This document shows, in pieces, positions 43,939-56,113 of a stretch of 64,000 nucleotides of DNA. The notes below the pieces were generated by a model, which saw nothing but the letters and a program-made list of their open reading frames with translations, had not been told where the DNA came from and did not search any database. This stretch comes from Dysidea avara (Eukaryota > Porifera > Demospongiae > Dictyoceratida > Dysideidae), in NCBI RefSeq assembly GCF_963678975.1, contig NC_089280.1:19893863-19957862 (forward strand), read 5' to 3'. Numbering within the stretch: the stretch's first letter is position 1; every line of letters begins with the position of its first letter. The position numbers were made by a program, and so were the translations under genes.

Positions 43939-44687
43939 TACGCTTTTTAAACCAGGCGCGTACGTACGTACCCACGTGAGCAAAATCGTTTAATAACGGT
44001 AAAAGCAGCTTTTACGTAAGAAGTAAAAGTGAAATGAAGTCTGTATTAAACTTCTGCACAGGTGAACTTTGCTCTGAGGTGGTTTCTTTTCGGCAGACTG
44101 AAATACGGGTGTGGTGACTTTCCTCAGACTACCTTCCCCTTGAGGTTTTCAGGCATTTAGCAATTGAAAAACTACGGTGCAGGCCTCGTACACTACCAGG
44201 AATAGCCTATCGCTTCGAGTTGAAAGGGGGCGTATCCCTTACGTACGCGAATGAAAATGAAGAGTAGCTTTGAGGCTTTGTCAAGAGAATTTGTGGGAAA
44301 AAACACATTAGTCACACTATAAAACAGTTTAGAAGATAGTTCTGTGCGTAATATGTTGGTAAAAGCGGTTTGTTTAACAAACGCTTTCTTAGCAATGCAT
44401 AGCAACGTAATTGAACGAATTGCGAATATTTCATGAATTACAAAATACGAGAATTAGCTAATAATATTATTGCAAAACCCAAAACTACCCTATTGTAAAG
44501 TAGTAATACATAGTTGGTTAATTCATAGTAGCATATACTGTCTATAGTTAATTCCAGATGAGTTAGCTAGCTGCATGGCGCCTGGTTTTTAGAAGTAGCA
44601 CAACATCAACTTGTTACCTTGGTTTTACACTAGTAGGTTGATGAATGTATATTATACCTACGGTTATCTGCTTGTATAAGTATATGT
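43939..44687. other. Intergenic, nothing recognised
   Basis: Includes open stretch 44193-44405 on the minus strand, with no domain or splice context. Confidence 0.45.
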
Positions 44688-44840
44688 AATAGGATGGATG
44701 GCTGTGGTATTCAGGATTAATAGTGCGAGCATTGTAAACAGGAAGGAGTAAAATAGTGCGAGGCGAAGCCGAGCACTATTTCCTTCCTGTTTACAATGCG
44801 AGAACTATTAATCCCAAATACCACAACCATCCGTCCTATT
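44688..44840. mobile_element. Hairpin element
   Basis: Arms starting AATAGGATGGATGGCTGTGG and ending with the near complement, around a GC-rich centre GTGCGAGGCGAAGCCGAGCA. Arms are about 62-65 bp. No target duplication found. Confidence 0.75.
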
Positions 44841-44864
44841 GTAAATTAATCCGACAACCATAAC

Positions 44865-44998
44865 AACTGTTACTAGGCAACAGAAATTCAAAAAATAACC
44901 ACTGCAAAAGTCCAATCACACTTAGCAACCGTTGCTATGGTCTCAAAATGACTTTTACCTTAGCAACGGTTACCTAGCAACCGTTGCTAAGCAACCAT
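44865..44998. repeat. Cluster of X-box-like palindromes
   Basis: Within 134 bp: GTTACTAGGCAAC (44869-44881), TTAGCAACCGTTGCTATGG (44922-44940), then TTAGCAACGGTTACCTAGCA and ACCGTTGCTAAGCAACC. These resemble the RFX X-box (GTTGCC..GGCAAC). It may be a regulatory cluster, or simply the palindromic interior of a repeat. Confidence 0.6.
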
Positions 44999-45289
44999 AT
45001 TATGTCATACCTTGGGGCATCTATCACTATGGTAACAATAGTTGTCAAGTCGGACATTTATTTCTAATATAAACACACCACACTATTTTAACCAATCAAA
45101 TTAGTATTATAGATTTTTGTCATGGGACCTTGACAAACAAGTGTAATACTAATTCTATTGGCTAATCGCTTGACGTATTTCAATATAATACGTCAAGCTG
45201 CTATTGAGAGTATTATACAGTAACACATTCAGTTGTTGGATTAGATAATGAAACAGTAGACCATGTAAAAAGACTCAGTCCAAGTGGAA

Positions 45290-46345
45290 AACATACTTCT
45301 TCTGCTCCGCCAGTGTTAGTGCCCCCAAGAAATGCCTAATATGGACTAATGAATCTATGCTAGCTGCAAGTAAAGCCATCCAAAACAGTTCCATAGCTGC
45401 TATCCATCATGGCATCCCCACAATGATGCTTTAGGACCAGTGTTCTGGTAGAATTATATGCAAAACCAAACCTGGACCTCTGCTTTACTTAAAGCAAACA
45501 AACTTAGCAGAATTTTTGGAATTAGTGTCTTATGTTGAGTATATGGCAAAGCCAAAAAGCGAAAGAGTCTGCAGCTTATCAAAAAGGAGTGTTAAGAAAA
45601 GGAAAAATCACTAATGGGTACATGATTTTGCCACCTTATGGAAAAATATGAGCTTGTGTAAGGGATGCCTTTGTATGTATAAATGTAGTGATGCAAAAAG
45701 AAGAGCTGGACAACTATATTTGTTGACTTCATGGACAAACCTGAACAAATCTATATAATGTTGACAAATTCAGGATGTGCCACTTGAGCAACAATCTCCT
45801 AGAGTTGTGGTAAGATAAAGTAAGGTACTATACCTCAGGTAATAAATCACAAATTACAATAGTAGGATGCATCAATGCTATTGGCCAAGCAATGCCACAA
45901 TTTATTATCTATAATGCAATGTGGATTGGACTAAGGAGGAGGTCCCTGGTACAACCTACAGATTAAGTGATAATTGATGGACTGAAAAGGAACTTCTTTA
46001 ACAATCGTCACTTTTTGCATCATGCTGGATGGCCATAGTGCTTGCTACAATATAGACGCTTTTTCATTAGCAAGATAAAATGATATTATTATTTACTCTT
46101 GTGCTGCACATGAATTGCAACCCCTCAATACTGCTGTGTTGGGCCATTGAAAAAGAACTGACATGAAGAGTGCCACATGTATATCCAATCGCATCCAGGA
46201 AGAATCATAACTAAATACCACTTCAATGAGGTCTTTGCTAAAGTATGGCTAAAAGTATGATGCCAGCAAATATAAAATTAGAGGTTTTAAAACCTGTGGA
46301 ATTTATCCATTCAATCCCATGGCGGTTTTAGATCATGATCATACT
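45290..46345 (+). pseudogene. Pogo/Tigger-like transposase relic, DDE_1 part
   Basis: Plus-strand translation in shifting frames gives NESMLAASKAIQNSSIAAI, GPLLYLKQTNLAEFLELVSY, LYNVDKFRMCHL, the segment YRLSDN.WTEKELFNNRHFL, and ECHMYIQSHPGRIITKYHF followed by VFAKVWLK and CGIYPFNP. This order is that of the HTH_psq plus DDE_1 transposases of animal pogo-like elements. Numerous stops and indels show a long-dead copy. The catalytic region after NNRHFLHHAGW is scrambled. Confidence 0.75.
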
Positions 46346-47804
46346 GAGGGATAGTGTAAGTAGTGCACCAACCAGACAAGATTAGCTTACAAGGTGAATA
46401 TGGTACAGAGGAGACTAGTGAAGCAGTAACTTTTACTCAAGAAGAAGAGGTCCGTTTCACCTGAAAATGGATTTAACTTATTACTGGAAATTTGTTCTAT
46501 TAGGATATTTTATTATTTTTAAAAAGCCCGCCATTTTTGATAGTTTTAATCTGGTTGCCACCGCCATAGTATAGGCAGTGCACCATATGAGGGGGAGGGA
46601 GGGTGGGGTGTGCAAAACTCCCACACGTGTAATTGGGAACAATAAAATAGCAGTGTTTAAACGTTATCTAAGAAGACAAATGTATTTGTTACATGCAAAT
46701 GCACTACTTAGTGTAATGACATTAGAAACAGGCAACTTAATATATGGCGGATTCGTCCGCCCACACACACTCACACAATGCACATCTCAGTGAACTGGGC
46801 CCACCCACGCATATTATTGCATAGATAATAGCCTTAGAGTACTGTCTGTGTGCCTGTGCTCTGTTTTGTGCATTGTTTTAAAGTGATTATATACAAGTGC
46901 ACGTGATTATACTACCATATTCTTTTGGTTTAGCGCAATGCCACTAATGTAAGGATCAACAAAGCAGCCATCATGTAAGCATGATGAGTGCAATGTGACC
47001 ACACAGTTAGTGCACACATACTGTACATATGTATAGCTTAGTGCTGTACACCTACAAAATTTTTGTCTCTGGTTAATTGCCTACCAATAATTGGCAATAC
47101 CCAGTTACTTGGTTTGTTTGTATATTGGCAGACATAATGCAAGTCAACAAGCCTGCTGGAAGGTTTAGGGTGGTACCAAAGTGACCATCAACATCCTGTC
47201 TTGCAATAACAGTTATTACAATCACATATTTACACATTCTTTGAGGTTACGTTATGATGTTAACACTTGTCAGCAGGGACCAAGTGGGTGGGCAATAACT
47301 GGTTTAAAGGTTTCTTCACCAGTTATTGGCTGACCTAGACAACACTGGTTAATCGGGCACCAGTGTATAGCACTAATATAGCTGTAGTACTAAAAGCATA
47401 CATACGCATTTCACCAATTTGGCAGAAAGGGTGTGTCCTTAAATTAATAAATTGCTGCATACTTTCGTAAAACAGGGCCTTAGCTAGCTATCCAGCAAAG
47501 CACAAGACATGCCCTTTCTTTAATTACAATTTTATATGCCATATTTGATTACAAATTGATATTTTACCATACATAAAATACTTGAAAATTAGTGCAGGCC
47601 AGGGGTTAATTAACCACGAACATGCTTTGTACTAACGTCTAGGTTTTGGTGGGATAAAACAAAATTTTAAGCAGAGGAATTATATTTTATTGTTTATAAA
47701 GGAAATATTCAAAAACCAGGATTATTCCATACATTTTCTCATTAGACTAATATTTCTAATAGAGCACATTTCCAGTAATGCATACTAGATCCTTGGTATA
47801 TCTG
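46346..47804. other. Insertion or spacer inside the pogo relic
   Basis: No coding match. Separates the catalytic and C-terminal parts of the relic. Contains GGGGGAGGGAGGGTGGGG near 46590 and short palindromes only. Confidence 0.45.
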
Positions 47805-49206
47805 TCGGTTGGAACTGAATCATCCTGAAGATGGATTGATTAGTTTCTTTCCAGATGTAACTCCTTTGGACCCCATCAATATGGATTCAAGTTTACCATC
47901 AGCGATAGAAAGAATTGATAGAACTCCAACTGCTACTAATATTCCGCCTAGCATCACTCTGCCAGACTTCATCTCCTCATCCAAGTACAGGAATTAAATC
48001 AACTGCTGCTCAACTTTAGAAATTTCATTTCCTTGTCCAAATACAAGTAGAGCACCAGCCATCACTATTAATCCAGAGCTAACACCACCTCACTTTTCTG
48101 GTTGTGCTGTGATAACTTCAGTATCTGCTGCATCCACTGTTACACCAGGATCAACACCCTCTTCCCATGAATCAGGTACACAAGTAATTTTGATTACTAT
48201 TTATGCTGTCAAATATGCCAGCATAAAAAAAGCATAATAGACTGGAGTGCCATGCCAGCATAATGCTAGAATATTAGATGGATATTTTAACTATGGAACT
48301 AATTCCATGAAAATAGATCGATACTCCCTAATAGAGTGGAAACTGCGAACTGCAATAGAGCACTCAAATGTATTGTAAATAGCTCCTTAGATCGGTACTC
48401 TCTAATAGAACAGTCACCTGTGTAGTGAAATACTCTAACAGAGCATTCAATGATTAAAATATTCAAAGTAATTGTAAGAAAAGTTGTTAACCTAGAAGCA
48501 TAATGCAAGTATAATGGGAGCACTGAAGAGCATAATAGGTGAAAATTTTGGTAAAATTCCTGAAAGAATTTTTGGGCAAAATTTTGAACATATTTGACTC
48601 AGGTTATTACTGTTACTTTGTATTTACATGAGCTTCTTCTGCAACTTGTAGAAATGCTCATTCGTCACCTTCATCAGTATCTGATGCGATTTCGAAGCAT
48701 CTTGTTCAGTACGTACCTCCTCCCAAATGCTATATCTACCAGAGTAAGTGGGTCGAAAGTGTTGACTTTAGTGCAGAAAGATATGCTATTTTACGTGAGA
48801 AAGAAGAGAGAGGAAAAAATGAGAAAAGGAGGAACAGAAATGTGAAAAGGAAGAGGAAGGCTTAAGAAAGGGTAAAGAAGTCGTTGCAATCCAATGTGGC
48901 CAAAAGAAAAGGGCACAAGAGAAAGGCCCAGAGTGTCAATGATGCAGAATTGCCTATATCCACCTCTCATGATTGGATGACACAGGACTCATGGCCAGAA
49001 CACACAGAGATCGACCACTGCTACTATGCCTGATCAAGATACCAATCAAGATTATGTGTTGTGAATTTTTAAAGATGTCAGATTGGGTAATGGTACAAAA
49101 TGGGCAAAGTGTGTATGTAGCAGGTGGATCCAAGTAGACACTATCAGTACAACTGCCATAGATGAAGCTGGAGAAGAAAGGATATGTTCAAACTGTGTGG
49201 TTTAGT
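47805..49206 (+). pseudogene. Pogo/Tigger-like transposase relic, C-terminal part
   Basis: Ser/Pro/Thr-rich stretch 47809-48180. Then 48640-48890 reads SKVLTLVQKDML followed by a Lys/Arg/Glu-rich coiled tail. Then 49085-49205 reads WAKCVCSRWIQVD and ERICSNCV, a Cys/His segment like the terminal PHD-type finger of long pogo-like transposases. Stops interrupt each part. A dispersed-repeat copy (48290-48600) is inserted between the first two parts. Confidence 0.55.
48290..48600 (+). repeat. Dispersed repeat with CTCTAATAGAACAGTCA motif
   Basis: Shows TACTCTCTAATAGAACAGTC at 48400, and further on GCATAATAGGTGAAAATTTT and GGGCAAAATTTTGAACAT. Same repeat as 10080-10420 in opposite orientation. Confidence 0.65.
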
Positions 49207-49367
49207 TTGCAACATATGTGTTAGTTTTGATTAAAGTTTGTTATTAAATTTTATCTCTGATGTAATGCATGTTATTGAAATTTCAATTATGCACAAAAGT
49301 AGGTGGGTGGTATGACTGTATATCATACCTGCAGTGTTAAAAATTGTGGTGGGCTTCTATAATCTAT

Positions 49368-49700
49368 AGAGAGTTCAAGTCATCCAAAGAGAGTTCAGCT
49401 AGAAACAAGTTACCATGCAGAAAAATCAACTAGAAACAAGTCACAGAGAGTTCAGCATTTCAAGTCACTTTGTAAAGAGTTCACCCACAAGTATTCTGTA
49501 GAAATTTCAGCTATGTCGCAATTCTATTTATAGAGAGTTTAGTTAGGTTGCAAGTCACTCTGTGGAGAGTTCAACTACAAACCATTCACCATGTAGTCTA
49601 AGAGTACAGCTACATTACAAGTCTCCCTGTAGAAATTTCAGCTACATACACATTTCCCTGTAGAGTGTTCAGCTGCAAATAGTTCAACCTGTATAGCTAT
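49368..49700. repeat. Degenerate tandem repeat
   Basis: About eight imperfect units of roughly 35-45 bp built on GAGAGTTCAGCTA and ACAAGTCA(C)CCTGTA. Spacing is irregular, so it is an old minisatellite rather than a CRISPR-like array. Confidence 0.7.
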
Positions 49701-49888
49701 GGTGACTTAATTTTTATGATCAATCAACACAATTGTAAATTACTGCATAATAGTACATGTATGTAGCTACTTCTCCCTCATAATCCTCATTCCTGTATAT
49801 AGTAAAGAAAAAACACAAGTTAAAAGAAATACCCAAAACTGGCCATAGTCTGGCTTTAGGCATGAAATTACAAAAAGAAGTGATATGT

Positions 49889-50206
49889 AATTAAACAACA
49901 GCCAAGCTGTAAAATAAGAGTGCAGCCTCCATAAAAGCCAGGGGGGAGGAAGATGTGAAATCTAAGGTGGCAGGTAGGTTAATGGCAAAAAATTTAATAA
50001 CAGCAATTCAGGTGAATTTGGTGCCAAATCCTAGTGAAACTTGGAGAAGGCAACACATATTCACCTGAATTGTTATTATTAAAATTTTTGCCATTAATCT
50101 ACCATCACAGCCATTTCTTGCCCACCATTTTGGATTTCACATCTTCTTTTACCCTGGCTTTTATGGAGGCTGCATCCTTTTCTTAAAACTTGGCTGTTTT
50201 TTAATT
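49889..50206. mobile_element. Hairpin MITE, about 318 bp
   Basis: Left arm starts AATTAAACAACAGCCAAG and right arm ends CTTGGCTG(T)TTTTTAATT. Inner complements include GCAGCCTCCATAAAAGCCAG and AATTCAGGTGAA. The arms are interrupted by small mismatches. No gene. Confidence 0.75.
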
Positions 50207-52261
50207 AGATAATCATAACCATCTAATAATGATTTAGTGCCCATGATGAAGGAATGTGCTCAAAAGGATCAGTCTAATCCTAATTTTTTGGGGGACCAAC
50301 AACTTCATTGGAATCAACTCGCCAGAATATTTGCATCACCGCTCAAGTGGATGTTACAAAACCCTTAGAAATTCTGGCTTACGTATTTTACCAACCAATA
50401 CAGAAAACTCTGCAAGATTATCATTCTAAGTATTTAGATGAGCAATTGCTGCAACAGGTTAACAGCCAAAAGCCAGAACGTCTGGCAAAGTAAATGTTGA
50501 TATTGTCCTAGACGAAGTGGAAAAAGGAGTCTGTGGTATATGACAAACACACCAGATGGATACTCTTACATGGGTGAAGTAAATAATTCGCTTATGGAGC
50601 CACAGCAGAATAAGAAGAATACACCTTCCAGGCATCCTCTTGTCAAATGTGTTATGGTACTCGTGGTCAGAGGACTATTTACCAGCTTGAAGTTTCCTTA
50701 TGTTCATTTTCCCACTACAAGCACTACAGGCGCTGACAATCCTGCAGAAAGTCATTAAAGCCTGTACGAGGTGTTTACCATGAGACAGGGAACCTAGACG
50801 AAAATTGTTGACTAATGTGAAACGGGACAAATACCTAGAAGGGGTTTTTAAAAATCTATCCCTAGCCTGACTTTGATCTGCAGGCCACTCAGATACCGGC
50901 CAAGTGCCACACTCCACTGGACAATTGTTGAAGTGGAAGTACAACCTACTACAATGGTACCAATCACCTAAAAAATATTTGCCAGTACTCCCATTTGTAT
51001 ATACACACAATTAAACTCTCAAGAAATTAGGATACCCCTCTACTAAGGATACTTTTCCATGGTCCCATTTGTATTCTGTTCAGTTCATCCCAAGATTTTC
51101 ATGATCACACCTAGTGCTTCATATGAAAAGAATGGCAGCCAATGAGATCCGAGTATTTTCACTGTATAGTACAACATTCACATGTGACTGCTAGATACAT
51201 GTCAGATTAAACAACTATCAAATACTACACTTTACAAATCTGCTACAAGTATATAATGTTGGTCATACTGACTCATACAAGCTCCCTGATTATCAACAGT
51301 GAGTCATATTATCAAAGAATATAATTCCAGTGGAGTGTTTTCTCATCAAAATGTTTTTAAAGTCTATATGGTACTGTATCAAGGATGACATCACTGTTAA
51401 ACTTAACACTGAGTGACATAATTATATGGTTAGAATTTGTGCAATGCGGGTATCCATTCTGAGAGAAAAAATATCTAAACTGTTCAGTCTAATTGGACTT
51501 TATGTCTGTAGCACTAGTAACTGAGTCTAGTTAGTCAGCCACCACTGTACTGGAAGATACATACTAACGTATGAAACTTTCACTTTCACAAACATACATT
51601 ACTGTATGTATAACGATGTCACATAAGGTGATCATGCCACATTACATAAGCTACGTAAATGGAAATGTGATTACCAGTTCTGTATGTGTTCTTACAAATT
51701 TACAAATGCAAGTTAACCACTGCACACTAGTTACAATGCCTTAGTTACTTAACAAGTCATATTATCTGAAATGATGTACCCACTATACTGTTTGCTTCGG
51801 CAGCAGTTTCACCTCAAATGATGTTGTCTTTGTCTCAGAAATTCAGTTTACAGCACAACTCAGCATCTGTCTTATCAGGAGTTCCGGACTTCGTGAGCTC
51901 CTGGTCTCCGTCCCTATCCTTTAATAGTAAGATCAGATGGGTTGCACTGAATTGATCTGCCAGATTAAAACTTCACAAAAAGTAGTATCTACGGTCTGTA
52001 CATTCCACTCTTTGTCCTTACTCACAATGATTGTCACGAGTAACAATTTATGCTCATAACAAAGCCATGGAGAGTGGAAATTTGACTGAAATTATACTTG
52101 CTAGAATCCAAGAATCATGGCCATCGTCTTAAATTTTGTCAGAAGCATCCGTGGTTTCCTTTTCCTACTTCTTTTCTTTAAAATACACGAAACAACTTCA
52201 CTGCAAAGACTGAATACGCCGGAGAATACGCCATGCGCATGGCATGGTAGCCCCATTCAAA
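50207..52261. other. Intergenic, nothing recognised
   Basis: AT-rich, with short open stretches (50308-50493 plus; 50675-51010 minus) lacking domains. No splice-linked coding segment found. Confidence 0.45.
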
Positions 52262-52998
52262 ATGGCGGCCGAAAAGTGGCGTGGCTTTGGAAAGAGTCTA
52301 TTAGCGTCCCCAGTGTCTGGGGATGGCTCAGAAGTAAACAGCTATTGGAGTTGCACCAGACCCTTTTTTTTTCCCCACCCAATACACGAAAAAACACGTG
52401 AGACTACAAGGGGGTGTCACTCAGGCTCTTGCTGTAGGTAGATCTGCGACCGCGGTCAAACTCTAAGTCAACGGTCAAGGCCACAAAATAGCTCTTACAG
52501 TGGGTCAAGGGTCAAGACGATACGGAAGGTTCGAAACCCACAATCGAAAACTATACGTAGCTATTATCAAGTTTACGGAATTATACGTAACTCACAAGAA
52601 GTAAGGATCTCCAAGATGTTTTAAAGCTCCAACAGGCGTTTCGCCGTAATTTTGATAACTTTTCTCTCCCAGCTGCTGGTAGCACGCATTAAGAAAACTA
52701 GGTTACAAGCGCAGGTGCGTGTAGGAAAATAGAGAAACAAGTGGAGGTCAAAAGTTCGACAAGAAACTCTCAAGTCACAGGTCAAAGACGATACACGCTG
52801 CAAGTCAAGGGTCAAGGTGAAATTTTCTCCGGTCAAGACTTTGACCGCGGTCGCAGATCTACCTACAGCGTGAGCCGACGTGACACCCCCTTGAGACTAC
52901 TCAACTGCATCCTGAGAAACCGGCAAAGATGATGTTTACGGAGCTAAGAACAATAACGTTACAACCTAATCTACTCACGCTATTAATGCTTTTCTAGG
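52262..52998 (+). other. Possible small ORF split by a MITE
   Basis: ATG within CAAAATGGCGGCC, a YY1-type initiation context, opens a frame MAAEKWRGFGKSLLASPVSG. The frame runs to the 8-bp target GAGACTAC at 52400-52407. Removing the MITE (52408-52892) and one target copy lets the frame continue from 52901 to a TAG near 52998, about 80 codons. No known domain. It may be a first exon, or chance. Confidence 0.3.
52408..52892. mobile_element. hAT-like MITE with 8-bp duplication
   Basis: 485 bp. Ends begin AAGGGGGTGTCAC. The inner part GCTGTAGGTAGATCTGCGAC, followed by CGCGGTCAAA, is identical on both sides, giving about 50 bp of near-perfect TIR. GAGACTAC flanks both ends (52400-52407, 52893-52900). 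An 8-bp duplication fits hAT. No gene. Confidence 0.9.
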
Positions 52999-54526
52999 TG
53001 ACTCCAGTAGCTAGCTGGTTTTCAGTATTCACAAATAGCGGATCACTCTTATTCCAAATCCCGCTTCGAAAAGTGCTGCTGACCGCACTTTCTCACCAGT
53101 ATCGGTAAATTCCCATCATTAATGATCACATACCGTAATTAATTGTAGCTTTTCAAATTAATTTTTTTTTGTTGCTTGTAACTACCAGTCGCCCACGCGC
53201 TCGATCACGCGAAGGTCGAGTGTGTGGGCGGATGGGGACGAGACTAGCTTGCCACGCCGCCTCAGAGGAGGATTTTACAGGAACGAACGATATGCAAATT
53301 CGGTCTACCTGTAACTCACCCGTCATTTACGCTATCCCTCTGAAACTCTAGACTTTATAGCAAGGAAGTGGCAATACTGAACCGAAAGGTTTTTATTTTC
53401 GCGTCTAGTAGTTTCCCCGAGCATCCCACTTTGGGAAGTGATCTTACCCAATCCCATGAGGTCACGTGACTTGTGTTTAAGTACGCGCCTCTAAAATCTC
53501 GGTATAATTTTTATTAGCAGATGTAGCCATTCCACAGGTCAATAACAGAAAAGATGGAACAAGAAGTCTCTTCTTCGTGACTACAGATAGTTGAAAGTAA
53601 AATCGTTTCTCTGTTTGGGTGTATGCATACACAGTGTAGCTATCATGGCTATAAAACTAACTTGACATGCTTCCTTAGTATCTTGTGTACCACTGTATTG
53701 TGTTACAGTATCTTGTTGTTTTTTACTCCACAAGAAGAAATGGAATTGTTCTAGTACTAGTAGTAGTTCCCTTAACAAGACCCAACACAGGAAGGGGTAG
53801 GTGAGGGATAATATTGATAGGTGCATTACACCCACTGACTGTATTTTATATCCCACCTCCCGGTAGTCTAAGATGTATAGGCTTGTACGTGGGGAAGTGA
53901 TATGTATGTGGTTGCTCAGGACTGGCTCAGTCGAGGGGTCACTAATTCCACTGACAAATCCTCAAAATTGTGTACGAGAGGCCCAATATTCATAAAGTAT
54001 TTCTAAATACAATACTGTATAGCCAGAAACTTTGGCGGATTTGCAGCGATAGGATTTTGGCGAGAACAAAGTTTGATGAATTTGTTGAGCTTCTACAGAT
54101 TTGCATTGGACAAACGATTTGGTGGATTTTAGTTTGGCGAAACATCATTCATTTGCCAAACTTTCTAGCTATACAGCATTACTTTTATTTACCAAAATAT
54201 TTTTACTTGTGCATTAACAAAACAGTAAATGACTGGAGACCATAGGAGCACAAGGGCAATAACCTGTTATATCCACCTGCACCTGTTGAGAGAGTGAACA
54301 GAAATGAAAATATCTAATATTGTAAATGATTCCAATTTTATAATGGATTTCTAAACGGATTTCTCAGATAGTGTATGAAAGTAAGATATTTGTAGTCAAA
54401 AAAGTTACAGCTAGCCATGCTTACGTATCATAAATAGCGTAAGTACCTACCAAAAAGAAAAACTAACTTTTAAAAAACCGAAGTTACAACTACTAGCTTA
54501 CTGTAGTGAAACAAGCATTACGTTAC
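52999..54526. other. Intergenic, nothing recognised
   Basis: A GC-richer patch near 53185-53280 and a CACGTGACTTGTG E-box at 53463 could mark a promoter, but no gene follows that I can support. Confidence 0.4.
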
Positions 54527-54925
54527 TTAACCAAAATCTAAATCATCCTCTGAGATGAGAGCAAACTGGCGAAGAATCATCTTGGCATTATAATGCCACA
54601 GGCCTAGGGTTACAGAAAGTTGCTGCAGCAACTGTCTTCTAGCAATCTTCGGGGGCAAACTATTCCGATCTGTCAGCTATTGAAAAAAGGCTGGAGAGGT
54701 CAAATGGAGACCCCAAACAAGAGGAATAAAGTCTCCTCCAGTGTTATAGACTATGTCTAGGTACTGGTTTTCCTTAGCCTCCTCACTGGCAGCAGCAGCC
54801 ACCCCAGCCTGATAGTGTATGAAAGTCCCAAGCCGTTGGCGACCCCCCGGGCTCAATGATTTAGAAAGTCCATGTGTTGCCATTGTTAATGAGAATGTGC
54901 CTATGAATATTACACCCCACAACTA
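54527..54925 (-). pseudogene. Reverse-transcriptase-type retroelement, C-terminal fragment
   Basis: The minus strand reads LTMATHGLSKSLSPGGRQRL, GTFIHYQAGVAAAASEEAKE, TGGDFIPLV and, after an in-frame TAG at 54677-54679, ARRQLLQQLSVTL and YNAKMILRQFALIS to a stop at 54527. The ATDFVP/GGDFIPL..FG.W pattern with a terminal RQLLQQLSV block is what I recall from C-terminal ends of RT-encoding elements in sponges and cnidarians. Truncated and mutated. Element class (LINE or DIRS-like) not settled. Confidence 0.5.
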
Positions 54926-55564
54926 CCAGGTTGCGTAGCATTTGTCCACAGGGTAGGGGAATTTTCAACAAGAATAAGCATGGGCTTAGCAATTCCCCTA
55001 GGTACGTATGTAAATTGTATGTGATTTGTATTTTGTAACACAAGTTGTCACAGGGGTTGGGAACTTGCCATGTAATGTTTATCCACCATTCCTTACATGT
55101 CTCTGCTCAACTAGCATAACGTTGACAAAACCAAGTGTTTGCCAAATTCTTGTACAATTTGTTTAATTTAATGGTGACTGTGTACCTGCTGCCTAACCCA
55201 GGAGCTCGAGGACAAGAACCTTAGATCAGCTGCAACAACTGTTCCATAACTAGTGAGTGCATACTTGACCTAATTTGGGAAAATCATTGATCTGCACACA
55301 TCAATAGATTGTGAGATATGCAGCTTTAAACATTTCACTCCAGTAAAGCTTGTGAAGACCAAAAGCTACGAATGAGTTTGAAATTTTCACCGTGAATACA
55401 ACCAACCATAGTGTTTACCTCACTTTAGTCCATAGCAAACTAGCATTTCATAACCATAATTTTAAGCATCCTTTTCACAATGGTATCTACAACACAAGCA
55501 CGTCACTATAGGTGGTGGGCGGGCAATTGGTATATGAACAGACAATGGCTGAGTAGGTCATATA
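54926..55564. other. Intergenic, nothing recognised
   Basis: No coding or repeat structure recognised between the retroelement fragment and the hAT-like element. Confidence 0.45.
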
Positions 55565-56113
55565 CAGAGTTGGGGTCGTTACACTAAAAATGTAACTAGT
55601 TGCATATTACTTGTTACTTTTAGGTGATGTAGCGTGCTACAGTTACATATTACTTACTGAAAAAAAGTAACAAGTTACATATTACTTGCTACTCTGAGGG
55701 CTGTAACTAGTAATAATATTACATATTACATTTGTTCGTTACAAACTATAAAGTAAGTCCAACCTTCTAAATACAAGCTAGCTACCAGCTTACAACTACA
55801 AGTGACACGAGTGAGACACATGTTTCTCTGGTGTAGTTCAGCCACAAATACATACTTTGTAGTTGTATCTTGGCCTCAAGGGCACTCGCCATACACTATC
55901 ATCCTTTGTCCATGCCTATAATGCTATCTCCAGTCTTGTCTGGACCCAAAATGCAATCAATCACGTGCCTGGATACAATGCGCGCATTACATTCGTTACA
56001 ATTTCCGGATGTAATATCCGTTACATATTACTCGCTACTTTGTCATGTAACGTGTTATATTACTCGTTATTGTAAAAGTAATATTATTATGTAATGCGTT
56101 ACCCCCAACTCTG
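55565..56113. mobile_element. hAT-like MITE with 8-bp duplication
   Basis: 549 bp with ends CAGAGTTGGGG. Inner regions are rich in GTTACATATTACTTG-like repeats and their complements. GTCATATA flanks both sides (55557-55564, 56114-56121). Open stretches near 55863-56094 are part of it and not genes. Confidence 0.9.

Noticed and set aside
49368..49700. CRISPR-like array
   Set aside because: Units are degenerate and irregularly spaced, there are no unique spacers between exact repeats, and the genome is eukaryotic.
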